A DNA stretch of 64,000 nucleotides from Nocardia terrae (lineage in GTDB: Bacteria > Actinomycetota > Actinomycetes > Mycobacteriales > Mycobacteriaceae): NCBI RefSeq assembly GCF_009760405.1, contig NZ_WRPP01000015.1:1-64000 (forward strand). Reading direction: 5' to 3'. This document shows positions 16,430 through 27,082 of the stretch, one piece after another; the first letter of the stretch is position 1, and every line of letters starts with the position of its first letter. The notes under the pieces are model-generated. The model saw only the letters and a list, made by a program, of their open reading frames with translations. It was not told the origin of the DNA and ran no database searches. The translations under genes and the position numbers were made by a program.

Positions 16430-16863
16430 ATAAGGTGGAGCGGCTCGGCTGGTCGGGCTTCGGGATAAGTGGAATTGGGGATTCGGTGCGGTTGCCTTCG
16501 GCGGTGTCGCATCGGGTTCGTCCCTGGAATCGGAATATCGATGGGGCGGCATTCGGAGGACGCTGTACGCGATGACCGATCCGTTCTTCGGGATCATGGC
16601 CCGGTGACGGTTATCGGGTCTGGAGTGCCAGGTCCGGGATCGAGTTCATTGCTCCGGGGCGCGGGATCGTCACCGCGATAATGGAACTCGATGCCGCGCA
16701 AGCCGAAGAGATTCGGCTTGCGACCAGCGATGGCGACAAATCGATCACCACGCATACGACAACGATCCACGACGCCGACGGCAACGTTGTCGCTCGTGCG
16801 ACACAGGACGTTTATGTCCGCCAACTTCGGCCCGGGCTCGACGTCGGCGCCGCTCGATCGTGA
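16430..16863 (+). pseudogene. DUF4442 (hotdog-fold) gene broken by frameshifts
   Basis: Three consecutive frames together spell a DUF4442 hotdog protein: VRPWNRNIDGAAFGG (ending about 16560), then TLYAMTDPFFGIMAR (16561-16605), then DGYRVWSARSGIEFIAPGRG and on to TAG/TGA near 16863 (IHDADGNVVARATQDVYVR). The order and spacing match the family (WNR, FGG-LYAMTDP, EF-APGRG, V-A-VYVR). A single-base loss after GGAGG and a second shift with loss of a few residues after IMAR break it. An apparent 60-codon ORF from 16681 is only its last piece. The N-terminus is unclear. Confidence 0.75.
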
Positions 16864-16900
16864 AGCGGGTCCGCATGTTCCTTTCTACCGGTGGCCCGGT

Positions 16901-18337
16901 CTACACGTCGAAGTACAACTCGAATTCGTAGGGGTGGGGGCGGAGGTTGATTTGTGCGATTTCGGATTCGCGTTTGATGCGGATCCAGGTGTCGATGAGG
17001 TCTTCGGTGAAAACGCCGCCCTGGGTGAGGTATTCGTGGTCGGATTCGAGGCGGTTGATGACTTCTTCGAGGCTGCCGGGGGTTTGGGTGACTTCGGCGC
17101 TTTCCTCGGGGGTGAGTTCGTAGAGGTCCTTGTCGACGGGGAGGGCGGGCTCGATCTTGTTCACGATGCCGTCGAGGCCGGCCATCATCATGGCGGCGAA
17201 GGACAGGTAGGGGTTGCCGGAGGAGTCGGGGCAACGGAATTCGAGGCGTTTGGCGGCGGCGCTGGTGCCGGTGACGGGGATGCGGACGGCCGCGGAACGG
17301 TTGCGCTGGCTGTAGACCAGGTTCACGGGGGCCTCGTAGCCGGGGACCAGGCGCTTGTAGGAGTTCACCGTCGGGTTCGTGAAGGCCAGCAGTGAGGACG
17401 CGTGATGGAGCAGGCCGCCGATGTAGTGGCGCGCCAGATCCGACAGGCCCGCGTAGCCCGCCTCGTCGTAGAACAGCGGCGCGCCTTCCTTCCACAGCGA
17501 TTGGTGCACATGCATACCCGAGCCGTTGTCGCCGAACAGTGGTTTGGGCATGAAGGTGACGGTCTTGCCGCCCTCCCACGCGGTGTTCTTGATGATGTAC
17601 TTGTAGAGCATGAGATCGTCGGCGGCGGCGAGCAGGGTGTTGAACTTGTAGTTGATCTCGGCCTGTCCGGCCGTGCCGACCTCGTGGTGCCCCTTCTCCA
17701 GCTCGAACCCGGCGACCTGCAGGTTGGTGCACATGCGGTCGCGCAGATCGACATCCGCGTCATAGGGCGCGACGGGGAAGTAGCCACCCTTGGGCCGCAC
17801 CTTGTAGCCGCGGTTGGGGGTGCCGTCAGGATTGAACTTCTCACCGGTGTTCCAGTCCGCCGACGCCGAATCCACCTCGTAGAAGGCCCGGTTCATGGTC
17901 GTGTCGTAGCGGACGGAATCGAAGATGTAGAACTCGGCTTCGGGGCCGAAGTACGCGGTGTCCGCGATGCCGGTGGAGCGCAGGTATTCCTCGGCCTTGC
18001 GGGCCACATTGCGCGGATCACGACTGTAGGCGACGCGGGTGTGGGGATCGTGCACGAAACAACTGATGTTGAGCGTCTTGGCGGCCCGGAACGAATCCAG
18101 TTGCGCCGTGCGCAGATCCGGCAGCAGCAGCATGTCGGATTCGTGGATGGCCTGGAAACCGCGCACCGACGACCCGTCGAAGGCGATGCCGTTCTCGACC
18201 AGATCCGGGCCGAACATGGCGGCCGGGATCGAGAAATGCTGTTGGATGCCGGGGACGTCGCAGAATCGGATGTCGACGTATTCGACTTCCTCGGCGTTGA
18301 TGTAGTCCTGTACTCCGCTGGTGGTAGGGGTGATCAC
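16901..18337 (-). CDS. glnA: Type I glutamine synthetase
   Basis: Catalyses ATP-dependent synthesis of glutamine from glutamate and ammonia. The 478-aa product has the GS beta-grasp domain (DIRFCDVPGIQQHFSIP), the active-site block MHVHQSLWKEGAPLFYD, the ATP-site KPLFGDNGSGMH, and EAPVNLVYSQRNRSAAVRIP. The adenylylation loop is present as KDLYELTPEE with Tyr406, so control by GlnE is possible, although the loop diverges from the more usual LPPEE. GTG 18337 is preferred (GAGGAG 7 nt upstream). Nocardia usually carry several glnA genes, and I cannot tell which this is. It stands alone, divergent from fadD. Confidence 0.95.
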   Translation of the reverse strand: MITPTTSGVQDYINAEEVEYVDIRFCDVPGIQQHFSIPAAMFGPDLVENGIAFDGSSVRGFQAIHESDMLLLPDLRTAQLDSFRAAKTLNISCFVHDPHTRVAYSRDPRNVARKAEEYLRSTGIADTAYFGPEAEFYIFDSVRYDTTMNRAFYEVDSASADWNTGEKFNPDGTPNRGYKVRPKGGYFPVAPYDADVDLRDRMCTNLQVAGFELEKGHHEVGTAGQAEINYKFNTLLAAADDLMLYKYIIKNTAWEGGKTVTFMPKPLFGDNGSGMHVHQSLWKEGAPLFYDEAGYAGLSDLARHYIGGLLHHASSLLAFTNPTVNSYKRLVPGYEAPVNLVYSQRNRSAAVRIPVTGTSAAAKRLEFRCPDSSGNPYLSFAAMMMAGLDGIVNKIEPALPVDKDLYELTPEESAEVTQTPGSLEEVINRLESDHEYLTQGGVFTEDLIDTWIRIKRESEIAQINLRPHPYEFELYFDV

Positions 18338-18679
18338 CGCTCGCTCCTCGTGGCCGCGCACGCCTACCCGATCGGACGGCCCGGTCGGGGTCCGGCGGTC
18401 CTGTTCGTGCTAACACGATACGACTCCACGATCGACCGCGGTCCCCGAATCAGATTGCGTACCAAGATCATTCGTTAATTTCCGCGCACCGAGATCGATT
18501 CGGCCGGTGACGTGACATCGAAAACCGACCCGTTCAGATCCCGCCATTGTCACTATGCACAAATCGCCCGAGCCAGATCTTCTCCATTGCCAGTGGCCCG
18601 GCCGGTCCTTTGTGCGGTGTGCTGGAAACAGCCCCGGGGACAGTGGCTGCCCCGGCCATGTTCGAGCCAGAGGTAGGTC
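18338..18679. promoter_or_regulatory. Divergent promoter region of glnA and fadD
   Basis: This 342-bp non-coding stretch holds the upstream regions of glnA and fadD. A small dyad, TCGTG-ctaa-CACGA, lies at 18405-18418. Near 18507-18516 there is a direct pair GTGACGTGAC, but it does not fit the N6 spacing of a GlnR box, so nitrogen control of this glnA is not supported by a clean site. No small gene is seen. Confidence 0.5.
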
Positions 18680-20482
<1,803 letters not shown>

Positions 20483-20493
20483 TAGGAGAGTTG

Positions 20494-21729
20494 ATGCACG
20501 CGCGATTGCGGGACCGAGCGCTCGAGGAGCTGTACCGGCGCGCGGTCGTGGCGCGCGAACAGATCCCCGAGGCCGTCGGGCCCTACCGAACCCTGCCGGA
20601 ACCGCTGGTCACCAGCGGTTTCGAGCGTGGCACCAAGCTGAATGTGGACCTGTTCTTCGACTTCATCCGCTCGGGTCGGACGCCCTCGGCCGAGGACACC
20701 CATGAGCTGGTGCAGATCGCGTTGAGCCGGGTGCGCGACGGGGAGACCCTCGAGGATGTGCTGAGCCGCTACAGCCTGGGTGCGGAGTACATCTGGTCGC
20801 GGCTCAAGGACACCGCGACCGAGCCGGAGCGGGAGCTGCTCAATGACGCGGCGGTGTCGCTGCTGCAGTACGTCACGCTCATGACCACCCGGATCGCCAC
20901 CGCTTGCGTGCAGCGGGCGCACGATCCGCGCTGGGAGTTGCTCGAACGCCGGCGCGCCATCGCCGACGCGCTGCTGACCGGTCGCGATCCCATCGAATGG
21001 GCCGAGGAACCGGCCATCGCGGTGCCGGACGCGTTCCTGCTGGCCGTGTTCCGGCTCGGGACCACCCGCGGCGGCGACACCGGCGAACTGCGCCATCGTG
21101 TGGAAGCGATCCCGGGCGTGTTCCTGCGCTTGGACAGCGGTGGCTGGACCGCGCTGCTGCCGCTGCAACCCGGCGACGACGGCACCGCGACCCTGGCAGC
21201 GCTCACCAGCCGCCTGCCGGCGCACGGTCAGCACGCCAGGCCCGCGCTCGGGCAGGCCGCACCCCCGGCCGAGGCGTCGGGCGTCAAACCCCTTGCGCCC
21301 GCACCATTCTGGGTCGGCGTCGCCACCGCGGCCTCACGGGCCGAGGTTCCGGCCGTGTTCGCCGAGGCCCGCATGCTCGCCGAACTCGGCCGCTGCCTGG
21401 ACCGCCCGCACCCGATCTGCCGCCGCCCGGACCTCATGTTCGAATTCACCGTCGCCGCGGGCGGTCCCGCACGCAGCGGTCTGGCCGCGGTGCTCGCGCC
21501 GCTCGACGCCCAGCCGCTGCTGGCCGAGACCCTGGAAGTCTTCGTGGACACCGGCTTCAACCAACTGGCCACCGCCCGCCTGCTCAACATCCACCGCAAT
21601 ACCGTCACCTACCGCCTGGCCCGCGTCCACGAACTCACCGGCCTGGACCCGCACCGCCCCACCGACGCCATGACCCTCTCGGCCGCCCGCATCGCCCGCC
21701 GCCTCGAATCCGCCTCGTTCACACCGTGA
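20494..21729 (+). CDS. PucR/CdaR-type transcriptional regulator
   Basis: This 411-aa regulator has a C-terminal PucR helix-turn-helix (ETLEVFVDTGFNQLATARLLNIHRNTVTYRLARVHELTG, about residues 340-380) after a GGDEF-like sensory middle domain and an N-terminal RsbRD-like helical region (GRTPSAEDTHELVQIALSRV). In actinobacteria such proteins often regulate adjacent lipid or nitrogen catabolic genes. The ATG at 20494 is preferred (AGGAGA upstream); TTG 20491 is possible. The tight spacing behind fadD suggests local control of fatty acid activation, but no operator was identified. Confidence 0.85.
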   Translation: MHARLRDRALEELYRRAVVAREQIPEAVGPYRTLPEPLVTSGFERGTKLNVDLFFDFIRSGRTPSAEDTHELVQIALSRVRDGETLEDVLSRYSLGAEYIWSRLKDTATEPERELLNDAAVSLLQYVTLMTTRIATACVQRAHDPRWELLERRRAIADALLTGRDPIEWAEEPAIAVPDAFLLAVFRLGTTRGGDTGELRHRVEAIPGVFLRLDSGGWTALLPLQPGDDGTATLAALTSRLPAHGQHARPALGQAAPPAEASGVKPLAPAPFWVGVATAASRAEVPAVFAEARMLAELGRCLDRPHPICRRPDLMFEFTVAAGGPARSGLAAVLAPLDAQPLLAETLEVFVDTGFNQLATARLLNIHRNTVTYRLARVHELTGLDPHRPTDAMTLSAARIARRLESASFTP

Positions 21730-22159
21730 TCCGCGGCGGCCCCGCCCCGCAAACCGGCCCCGTCGGCAACTCGGAGCTCAGGAGCCACTCGGAATCGTCC
21801 CCTCAGCGAAATCCCGTCATGTCGGCGCGCGCCCGCAGGAAGCGGTACACGCTCTTTGGAGCAATGCGGGTACAGGTCCTGTCGGGACGACGCGGACAGT
21901 GGTCGCCACCCCCCGCACGATGAGCCGCCGCATTGCGCGACCGGAGGCTCGACCGGCTCGTTCGTGTGTCGCGGCGCGGTCCGCCCGAGTGCACAGCCGG
22001 TTGGTCGAGTGCACAATCGCGGGACGCGTCGTCTTGGGGATTGCCGGTAGCGACGCGCTCGCGCTGTGCGGTCTGCTCGATTCCGACGACGAGGTCGTGC
22101 GGTCCGGCGCAGCTGCGGCGGGCACGCAGCGGCCTCCCTACATCCGCAGAGGTAGATCG
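21730..22159. other. Intergenic region, no gene seen
   Basis: A 430-bp stretch between the PucR gene and the CocE-type hydrolase. The frame of the hydrolase is open up to 21899, but that part (Arg/Ala-rich, no signal sequence) does not look like coding sequence, and opposite-strand ORFs are shadows. The repeated GAGTGCACA / GAGTGCACA at about 21989 and 22008 is the only notable pattern. Confidence 0.5.
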
Positions 22160-24220
22160 TTGAGTAGCACCTTCCGGCCGCGGCGTTGCCGACTGGCGCC
22201 GTGGGCCGTCGCCGGTTTCTCGGTTCTGGCCATGACCGTCACGTCCACCACGCCCGCGGGGGCCGCGCCCGTGTTCGGGCCCGTGCCGAACGCGCCCGTG
22301 AATTTCGGGCTGCCGTCCGATTATCAGCCGACACCCGCCCCGTACGGCGTGGGTTATCAACTGGGACAGATCGTTCCGCTCTCCGACGGCACCCAGTTGC
22401 AAGCCGAGGTGCGGTATCCGACCGATCCGGCGACCGGGCAGCGGGCCGCGGGCGACTTCCCGGTCATCGTCAACTTCACCACCTATGGCGCGGTGACCAG
22501 CGCGCTGACCGCGGCCATCACCGGCGTCATCGACGATCTGCACATCCAGCTGCCCGATCAGCTGAAGGATGCGCGCCGCATCATCAACCAGGCCACCTCC
22601 ATGCAGGACGTGCTGGTCCGGCACGGCTACATCGAGGTGACCGCGGACGTGCGCGGCACCGGCGGCTCGACCGGCGCGTGGAGCCCGGCCTCCAAGCAGG
22701 ACGGCAAGGACGGCGCGGAGCTGGTGGACTGGGCGGCCAAGCTGCCCGGATCCAATGGCAAGGTCGGCATGTACGGCTATTCGTTCCCGGGCCTGTCGGC
22801 CATGCGGACCGCCGAGACGGTCGGCCCGGATTCGCCGTTGAAGGCGATCGTCCCGTTCGCGGTGCCCAACAACATCTTCGACGAGGTGCTCAATCACGAC
22901 GGCATGATGAGCCCGCTGCTGCTGACGGTCATCTCGCTCATGGTCCCGTACCTGAGCCTGATCGGGCCGTTCCTGAGCGCGGTGGTGTCGCCCCAGCAGT
23001 TCCTGAAGTCGCTGGGCGATCACCTCATGGCGCTGGTCGGCCCGGACACCAGCACGGTCAAGCTGTTGTTCGACGCCTACACCGGCGGCGCCACCGCCTA
23101 CGACAACTCCTGGTGGCAGGACCGGCGTTTCGAGACCGACCTGCACAATCTGGTCGACAACGGCATCGCCATGTACCAGGTGGACGGCTGGTGGGACCTG
23201 TATCAGGAGGGCGCGGTGCGCAATTACGCGCAGCTGCAGAACCTTTCGGCCGGACGCGACCAGTTCGCACCCATGGCGGCGGACCAGAAGGCCGATGGGC
23301 GCTACCAATTGCTCATGGGCCCTTGGTATCACGTCGGGCTGGGCCTGGGCCCCGGCTCACGCATGGACACCGATCAGATCACTCTTGCCTGGTTCGACCG
23401 GTGGCTCAAGGACATTCACAACGGCGTCGACGAGACACCCACGCCGTTGCATGTCATCGACGCCAACGATCATGCCGCCGACACCGCCCGCTACCCGTTC
23501 GAGCAGGCCGCGATCCAGCAGCGCTACCTCGCCGGTGATCGCCTGGTGGCCGACAAGCCCACCTCCGCCGACGCCTCGGATCGCTTGAACTACACGGGAA
23601 TCGACAACATCTGCAACCGCGAGTCGCTGGGCCAGTACACCGCGGGCCTGCTCGATTTCGTGTTCCGGGTCTTCACTGTGTCCAACCCGTGCACCGAATG
23701 GGTGCAGGATCCGACCGCGGGACCGCGCTACACGATGGACCCGGTGACCGAGCCGACCATGCTGGCCGGGCCGTCGAGCGTCACGCTGTACGCGTCCTCC
23801 ACCGGCACCGACGCCGCCTTCCAGGTGTGGCTCGACGATGTCGCGCCGGACGGGACCGCGGTGAACATCACCGGCGGATCGCAGTTGGCGAGCCAGCGCA
23901 CCCTGGATCCGGGCAAGACCTGGAGCACGGGCGACGGGACCGTGTACGCGCCCGAGCACACCGTGCTGAAGGAGAACGAGCAGCTGCTCGCGCCCGGGGA
24001 CGTGGTGCGGATGGAGATCAAGATCCGGCCCGCCTTCCACCGCCTCGAGCCCGGTCACGCACTGCGCCTGCGCATCACCTCGGGCACCTTCCCGTCGACG
24101 ATCCCCAATCCGGCGGATCTGGGCCGGGTGGTCGGGACTTCGCAGCAGATCCAGCAGAACGCGGTCTATCCGTCAGCCTTGGTGGTTCCGCTCGCACCGG
24201 CCGATTCGTTCACTCACTGA
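22160..24220 (+). CDS. Secreted CocE/NonD-type alpha/beta hydrolase (X-Pro dipeptidyl-peptidase-like)
   Basis: This 686-aa exported serine hydrolase starts at TTG 22160, which has AGAGGTAG upstream and places a signal peptide exactly at the N-terminus (core LAPWAVAGFSVLAMTVTS, cleavage after PAGAA near 37). The Peptidase_S15 domain follows, with VTADVRGTGGSTG, the nucleophile elbow MYGYSFPGLS (Ser208), and MGPWYHVG for the catalytic His region. The C-terminal jelly-roll domain (PEHTVLKENEQLLAPGDVVRMEIKI, then HRLEPGHALRLRITSGTFP) is the usual PepX_C form. The family hydrolyses esters or amides; the substrate is unknown. Confidence 0.88.
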   Translation: MSSTFRPRRCRLAPWAVAGFSVLAMTVTSTTPAGAAPVFGPVPNAPVNFGLPSDYQPTPAPYGVGYQLGQIVPLSDGTQLQAEVRYPTDPATGQRAAGDFPVIVNFTTYGAVTSALTAAITGVIDDLHIQLPDQLKDARRIINQATSMQDVLVRHGYIEVTADVRGTGGSTGAWSPASKQDGKDGAELVDWAAKLPGSNGKVGMYGYSFPGLSAMRTAETVGPDSPLKAIVPFAVPNNIFDEVLNHDGMMSPLLLTVISLMVPYLSLIGPFLSAVVSPQQFLKSLGDHLMALVGPDTSTVKLLFDAYTGGATAYDNSWWQDRRFETDLHNLVDNGIAMYQVDGWWDLYQEGAVRNYAQLQNLSAGRDQFAPMAADQKADGRYQLLMGPWYHVGLGLGPGSRMDTDQITLAWFDRWLKDIHNGVDETPTPLHVIDANDHAADTARYPFEQAAIQQRYLAGDRLVADKPTSADASDRLNYTGIDNICNRESLGQYTAGLLDFVFRVFTVSNPCTEWVQDPTAGPRYTMDPVTEPTMLAGPSSVTLYASSTGTDAAFQVWLDDVAPDGTAVNITGGSQLASQRTLDPGKTWSTGDGTVYAPEHTVLKENEQLLAPGDVVRMEIKIRPAFHRLEPGHALRLRITSGTFPSTIPNPADLGRVVGTSQQIQQNAVYPSALVVPLAPADSFTH

Positions 24221-24281
24221 AATTGTCTGAGTCGGTTTAATTCGTTCGGCTCGACCGAATCCCTGTGGCATTGACTCCCCT

Positions 24282-24322
24282 TCTCGGACAGTCCAAGCTG
24301 AATATGAGCGAACTGTCCGAGA
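24282..24322. promoter_or_regulatory. 11-bp perfect inverted repeat in the ephD promoter
   Basis: TCTCGGACAGT (24282-24292) is repeated in inverse at 24312-24322 with a 19-nt spacer. A TTGACT hexamer (24271-24276) lies just upstream, so the repeat overlaps the region from -30 to the start of the transcript. The second arm ends 15 bp before the ephD ATG. It could be an operator for an unlinked regulator, or a 5' hairpin. Confidence 0.65.
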
Positions 24323-24337
24323 CAGAGGAGAGCCGCA

Positions 24338-26131
24338 ATGGCGCAGCGACCCGACCCGACCGCCGGCGGTGAGCCCCGGCAGCGCACCGTGCGCAATGGC
24401 GAGATCGAGATCGCCGTATACGAGCAAGGCGTCGCCGACGGCCCGACCATCGTCCTGGTGCACGGCTGGCCGGATTCCCATCGCCTGTGGGACAACGTGA
24501 TTCCACACCTGGCCGACCGGTTCCGGGTGGCGAGCTATGACTCGCGCGGACACGGCCGCACGACCGACCCGCAGGACTTCCGGGCCTTCCGGATCGAGGA
24601 GCCGGCGACGGACTTCTTCGCGGTCGTCGACGCGGTGAGCCCGGCCGAACCGGTGCACGTACTCGCCCACGACTGGGGTTCGGTGACCGTGTGGGACGCG
24701 GTGTGCGAGCCCGACGCGGAACTGCGCATCGCCTCGTTCACCTCGGTCTCCGGTCCCAATCTCGATCACGCGGGCACATGGGCGCGGCGGCGATTCGCGC
24801 GCCCGACGCCCCGTAATCTGGTGGGTCCGCTGGCCCAATTGGCTTCGATCGCTTATCAATTCGCCTTCATGGCCCCCGTCATGCCCGCGCTGGTGCGGCG
24901 CGGGCTGACCGATCGCATGTTCCGGCTCGGGCTGCGGCTGGCGCAGGGCACGCCCGCCGAGCGGGTCACCCTGGGCGAGACCTTCACCGAGGACGCGGCG
25001 AACGGCCTGCAGATCTATCGCGCGAATCTGGTCCTCGGCAAGGTGTTCTCGTCGCGGGAGCGGCACACCAAGGTGCCGGTTCAGCTCATCGTGGCCGACC
25101 GTGATCCGGCCGTGCGGCCCGCGGTGTTCGACGACGAATCCGAATGGACCGAGCAGTTGTGGCGGCGCGACCTGAAAGCCGGTCACTGGGTGCCGTATTC
25201 GCATCCGCGGGTTCTCGCGCGCACCACGACCCAGCTCATCGACGCGGTCTCGGGTCGCGAGCCGTCGCGAGAACTGCGGCGCGCCGAGGTCGGCAGGCCG
25301 CCGGGCCGCCCGTTCGACGATCACCTCGTCGTGGTCACCGGCGCGGGCTCGGGCATCGGCCGTGAAACCGCCCGGGCCTTCGCGCGGGAGGGCGCGGAGG
25401 TGGTGGTCTCCGACATCGACCTCGCCGCCGCCCGCGAAACCGCCGCCCTGATTGCCCGATCCGGCGGCACCGCCCACCCCTACGCCCTGGATGTGGCCGA
25501 CGAGGCGGCGGTCCGGGCGCACGCCGAGGAGGTGGCGGCCGTGCACGGCGTCCCCGACGTGGTCGTCAACAATGCCGGCGTCGGCCAGGCCGCCCCATTC
25601 CTCGACACCCCGCCCGAGAGCTTCGAACGCGTCCTCGACATCAACTTCTTCGGCGTGGTCCACGGCTCCCGCGCCTTCGGCCACCTCATGTCCGACCGCG
25701 GCCTCGGCGGCCACATCGTCAACGTCTCCAGCATGGCCGCCTACACCCCCCAACAGGGCTTCAGCGCCTACTCCACCAGCAAGGCAGCGGTTTTCACCCT
25801 CTCCGACTGCCTACGCGCCGAGCTGGCGGCCGAAGGCATCGGCGTCACCACGGTCTGCCCCGGCATCGTCCACACCAATATCGTTCGCACCACCGAGTTC
25901 TCGGCCATCACCCCCGAAAAGGAACACTCCCGCCAACGACTCTTCGACACCCTCTACCGCCTACGCAGCTACCCACCCTCCAAGGTCGCCACCGCGATAG
26001 TCCAAGCCGTCCAACACAACAGAGCCGTCATCCCCGTAACCCCCGAAGCCTGGGCCGCCTACTACGCCACCCGCCTGACTCCCCCAAGCCTCCTCCGCTT
26101 CGGCATGGCCCGCGCCAGCCTGACCCGATGA
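24338..26131 (+). CDS. ephD: EphD-like fusion: alpha/beta hydrolase plus short-chain dehydrogenase
   Basis: This 597-aa two-domain protein matches mycobacterial EphD (about 592 aa) in length and order. Residues 20-300 form an epoxide hydrolase-like alpha/beta hydrolase (VLVHGWPDSHRLWDNV; HDWGSVTVWDAV with the Asp nucleophile; AGHWVPYSHP with the catalytic His). Residues 328-597 form an SDR with the Rossmann motif TGAGSGIG (T334), NNAG, and the catalytic Y478-x3-K482 in AYSTSKAA. In mycobacteria EphD acts in mycolic acid metabolism; a similar role here is inferred. It is monocistronic, with an inverted repeat in its promoter. Confidence 0.88.
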   Translation: MAQRPDPTAGGEPRQRTVRNGEIEIAVYEQGVADGPTIVLVHGWPDSHRLWDNVIPHLADRFRVASYDSRGHGRTTDPQDFRAFRIEEPATDFFAVVDAVSPAEPVHVLAHDWGSVTVWDAVCEPDAELRIASFTSVSGPNLDHAGTWARRRFARPTPRNLVGPLAQLASIAYQFAFMAPVMPALVRRGLTDRMFRLGLRLAQGTPAERVTLGETFTEDAANGLQIYRANLVLGKVFSSRERHTKVPVQLIVADRDPAVRPAVFDDESEWTEQLWRRDLKAGHWVPYSHPRVLARTTTQLIDAVSGREPSRELRRAEVGRPPGRPFDDHLVVVTGAGSGIGRETARAFAREGAEVVVSDIDLAAARETAALIARSGGTAHPYALDVADEAAVRAHAEEVAAVHGVPDVVVNNAGVGQAAPFLDTPPESFERVLDINFFGVVHGSRAFGHLMSDRGLGGHIVNVSSMAAYTPQQGFSAYSTSKAAVFTLSDCLRAELAAEGIGVTTVCPGIVHTNIVRTTEFSAITPEKEHSRQRLFDTLYRLRSYPPSKVATAIVQAVQHNRAVIPVTPEAWAAYYATRLTPPSLLRFGMARASLTR

Positions 26132-26305
26132 ACCCACACGTTGCCGCAACGGCGCGCTGACCGACCCGAAGAGTGACGATTCGAGAGTCCAGGGCAGCCG
26201 CGCTCTTCGAGACGATGGGGCGTGACCCGCGTTTGGACGCCACCGCATTGCAGACCGTGGGTCTTCAGGGGTGGGACGGGTTCACGCTGGCGGTGGTGGG
26301 CTGGG

Positions 26306-26818
26306 TCATTTCGGTTGGGATGCGGTGAAGTCGATGACCACGACTGCGTCGGAGTCGTAGTTGTCGAGGTCGGGGGTGTGCCAGGACTCGCCGGGGCGGA
26401 TCTCGTGGAAGCGGAAGGTTCCATTGGTCTCGTTCGCGGAAATGATGCAGCGCAGCGCGATCGGTGGGGTCGGGGTGGCGGCGAGGGCGGCGAGTTCCCG
26501 GGTCAGCGCGATGCCGTGGCGCAGCAGTTCGCGTTGCGTAGCGACAGTGAGGGACGATCCATCGCGGGCGATGATGTCATCTGGCACAAAGTCTTCCAGA
26601 TGGAGATAGGTGTGCGCGCATTCCCAACCGGTGAGATCGACGAAGTCGCCGGGTGCGTGGTCGGCCGTGGCGGGAACCGGGGCCCAGCCGATCACCTCGC
26701 CCCTGCGAGCGATCCCTCGGTCCGCCCACGCTCGCAACCCTTCGGCCAGTCCACCCGGTGGATCGAGCCGATCGAAGCCGGCCGACGCCCGTAGCAGGGT
26801 GGCCGCGCGATCGTTCAT
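26306..26818 (-). CDS. Hypothetical protein
   Basis: This 170-aa protein is of no clearly recognised family. The N-terminus (MNDRAATLLRASAGFDRLDPPGGLAEGLRAW) is helical, and the middle has WECAHTYLHLEDFVPDD and RELLRHGIALTRELA. This loosely resembles DinB/maleylpyruvate isomerase-type helical bundles, but without the metal histidine pattern. The tail ISANETNGTFRFHEIRPGESW looks like beta structure. GTG at 26833 is an alternative start. It is flanked by 174 bp after ephD and 264 bp before the membrane glycosyltransferase gene, with no operon partner. Confidence 0.6.
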   Translation of the reverse strand: MNDRAATLLRASAGFDRLDPPGGLAEGLRAWADRGIARRGEVIGWAPVPATADHAPGDFVDLTGWECAHTYLHLEDFVPDDIIARDGSSLTVATQRELLRHGIALTRELAALAATPTPPIALRCIISANETNGTFRFHEIRPGESWHTPDLDNYDSDAVVVIDFTASQPK

Positions 26819-27082
26819 CGTCACTGTCAGCACCCGGCGAGCCTATCGGGCACCGCGGGCGAAGCCGTCCTCAGACTGCGCACGGCCGGAGCGAATGCGG
26901 AGGTACGCCTATCCGGCCGCGCCATCCGGGCCATGGCGGGCGTGCTGTGCCAGCTCGAAGTCCGGGGCCGCACGACGAATTGACCACGGCGGTATCGGAA
27001 TTGGGCGCGGCCGTGCAACGCTTCCACCTCGGCGAGGGTCGCGCGGCCGACGAGCGCCGCGCCGCGGTCGTGCCGCTGTGGC

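Noticed and set aside
16681..16863. A 60-codon gene starting at 16681
   Set aside because: It is the 3' fragment of a frameshifted DUF4442 gene, whose upstream parts lie in other frames.
18500..18520. GTGACGTGAC as a GlnR site for glnA
   Set aside because: The half-sites are directly adjacent, not separated by 6 nt, so it does not fit the GlnR arrangement.
21899..22159. N-terminal extension of the CocE-type hydrolase
   Set aside because: The extension is Arg/Ala-rich with no signal peptide; TTG 22160 has a ribosome site and places the signal peptide at the N-terminus.
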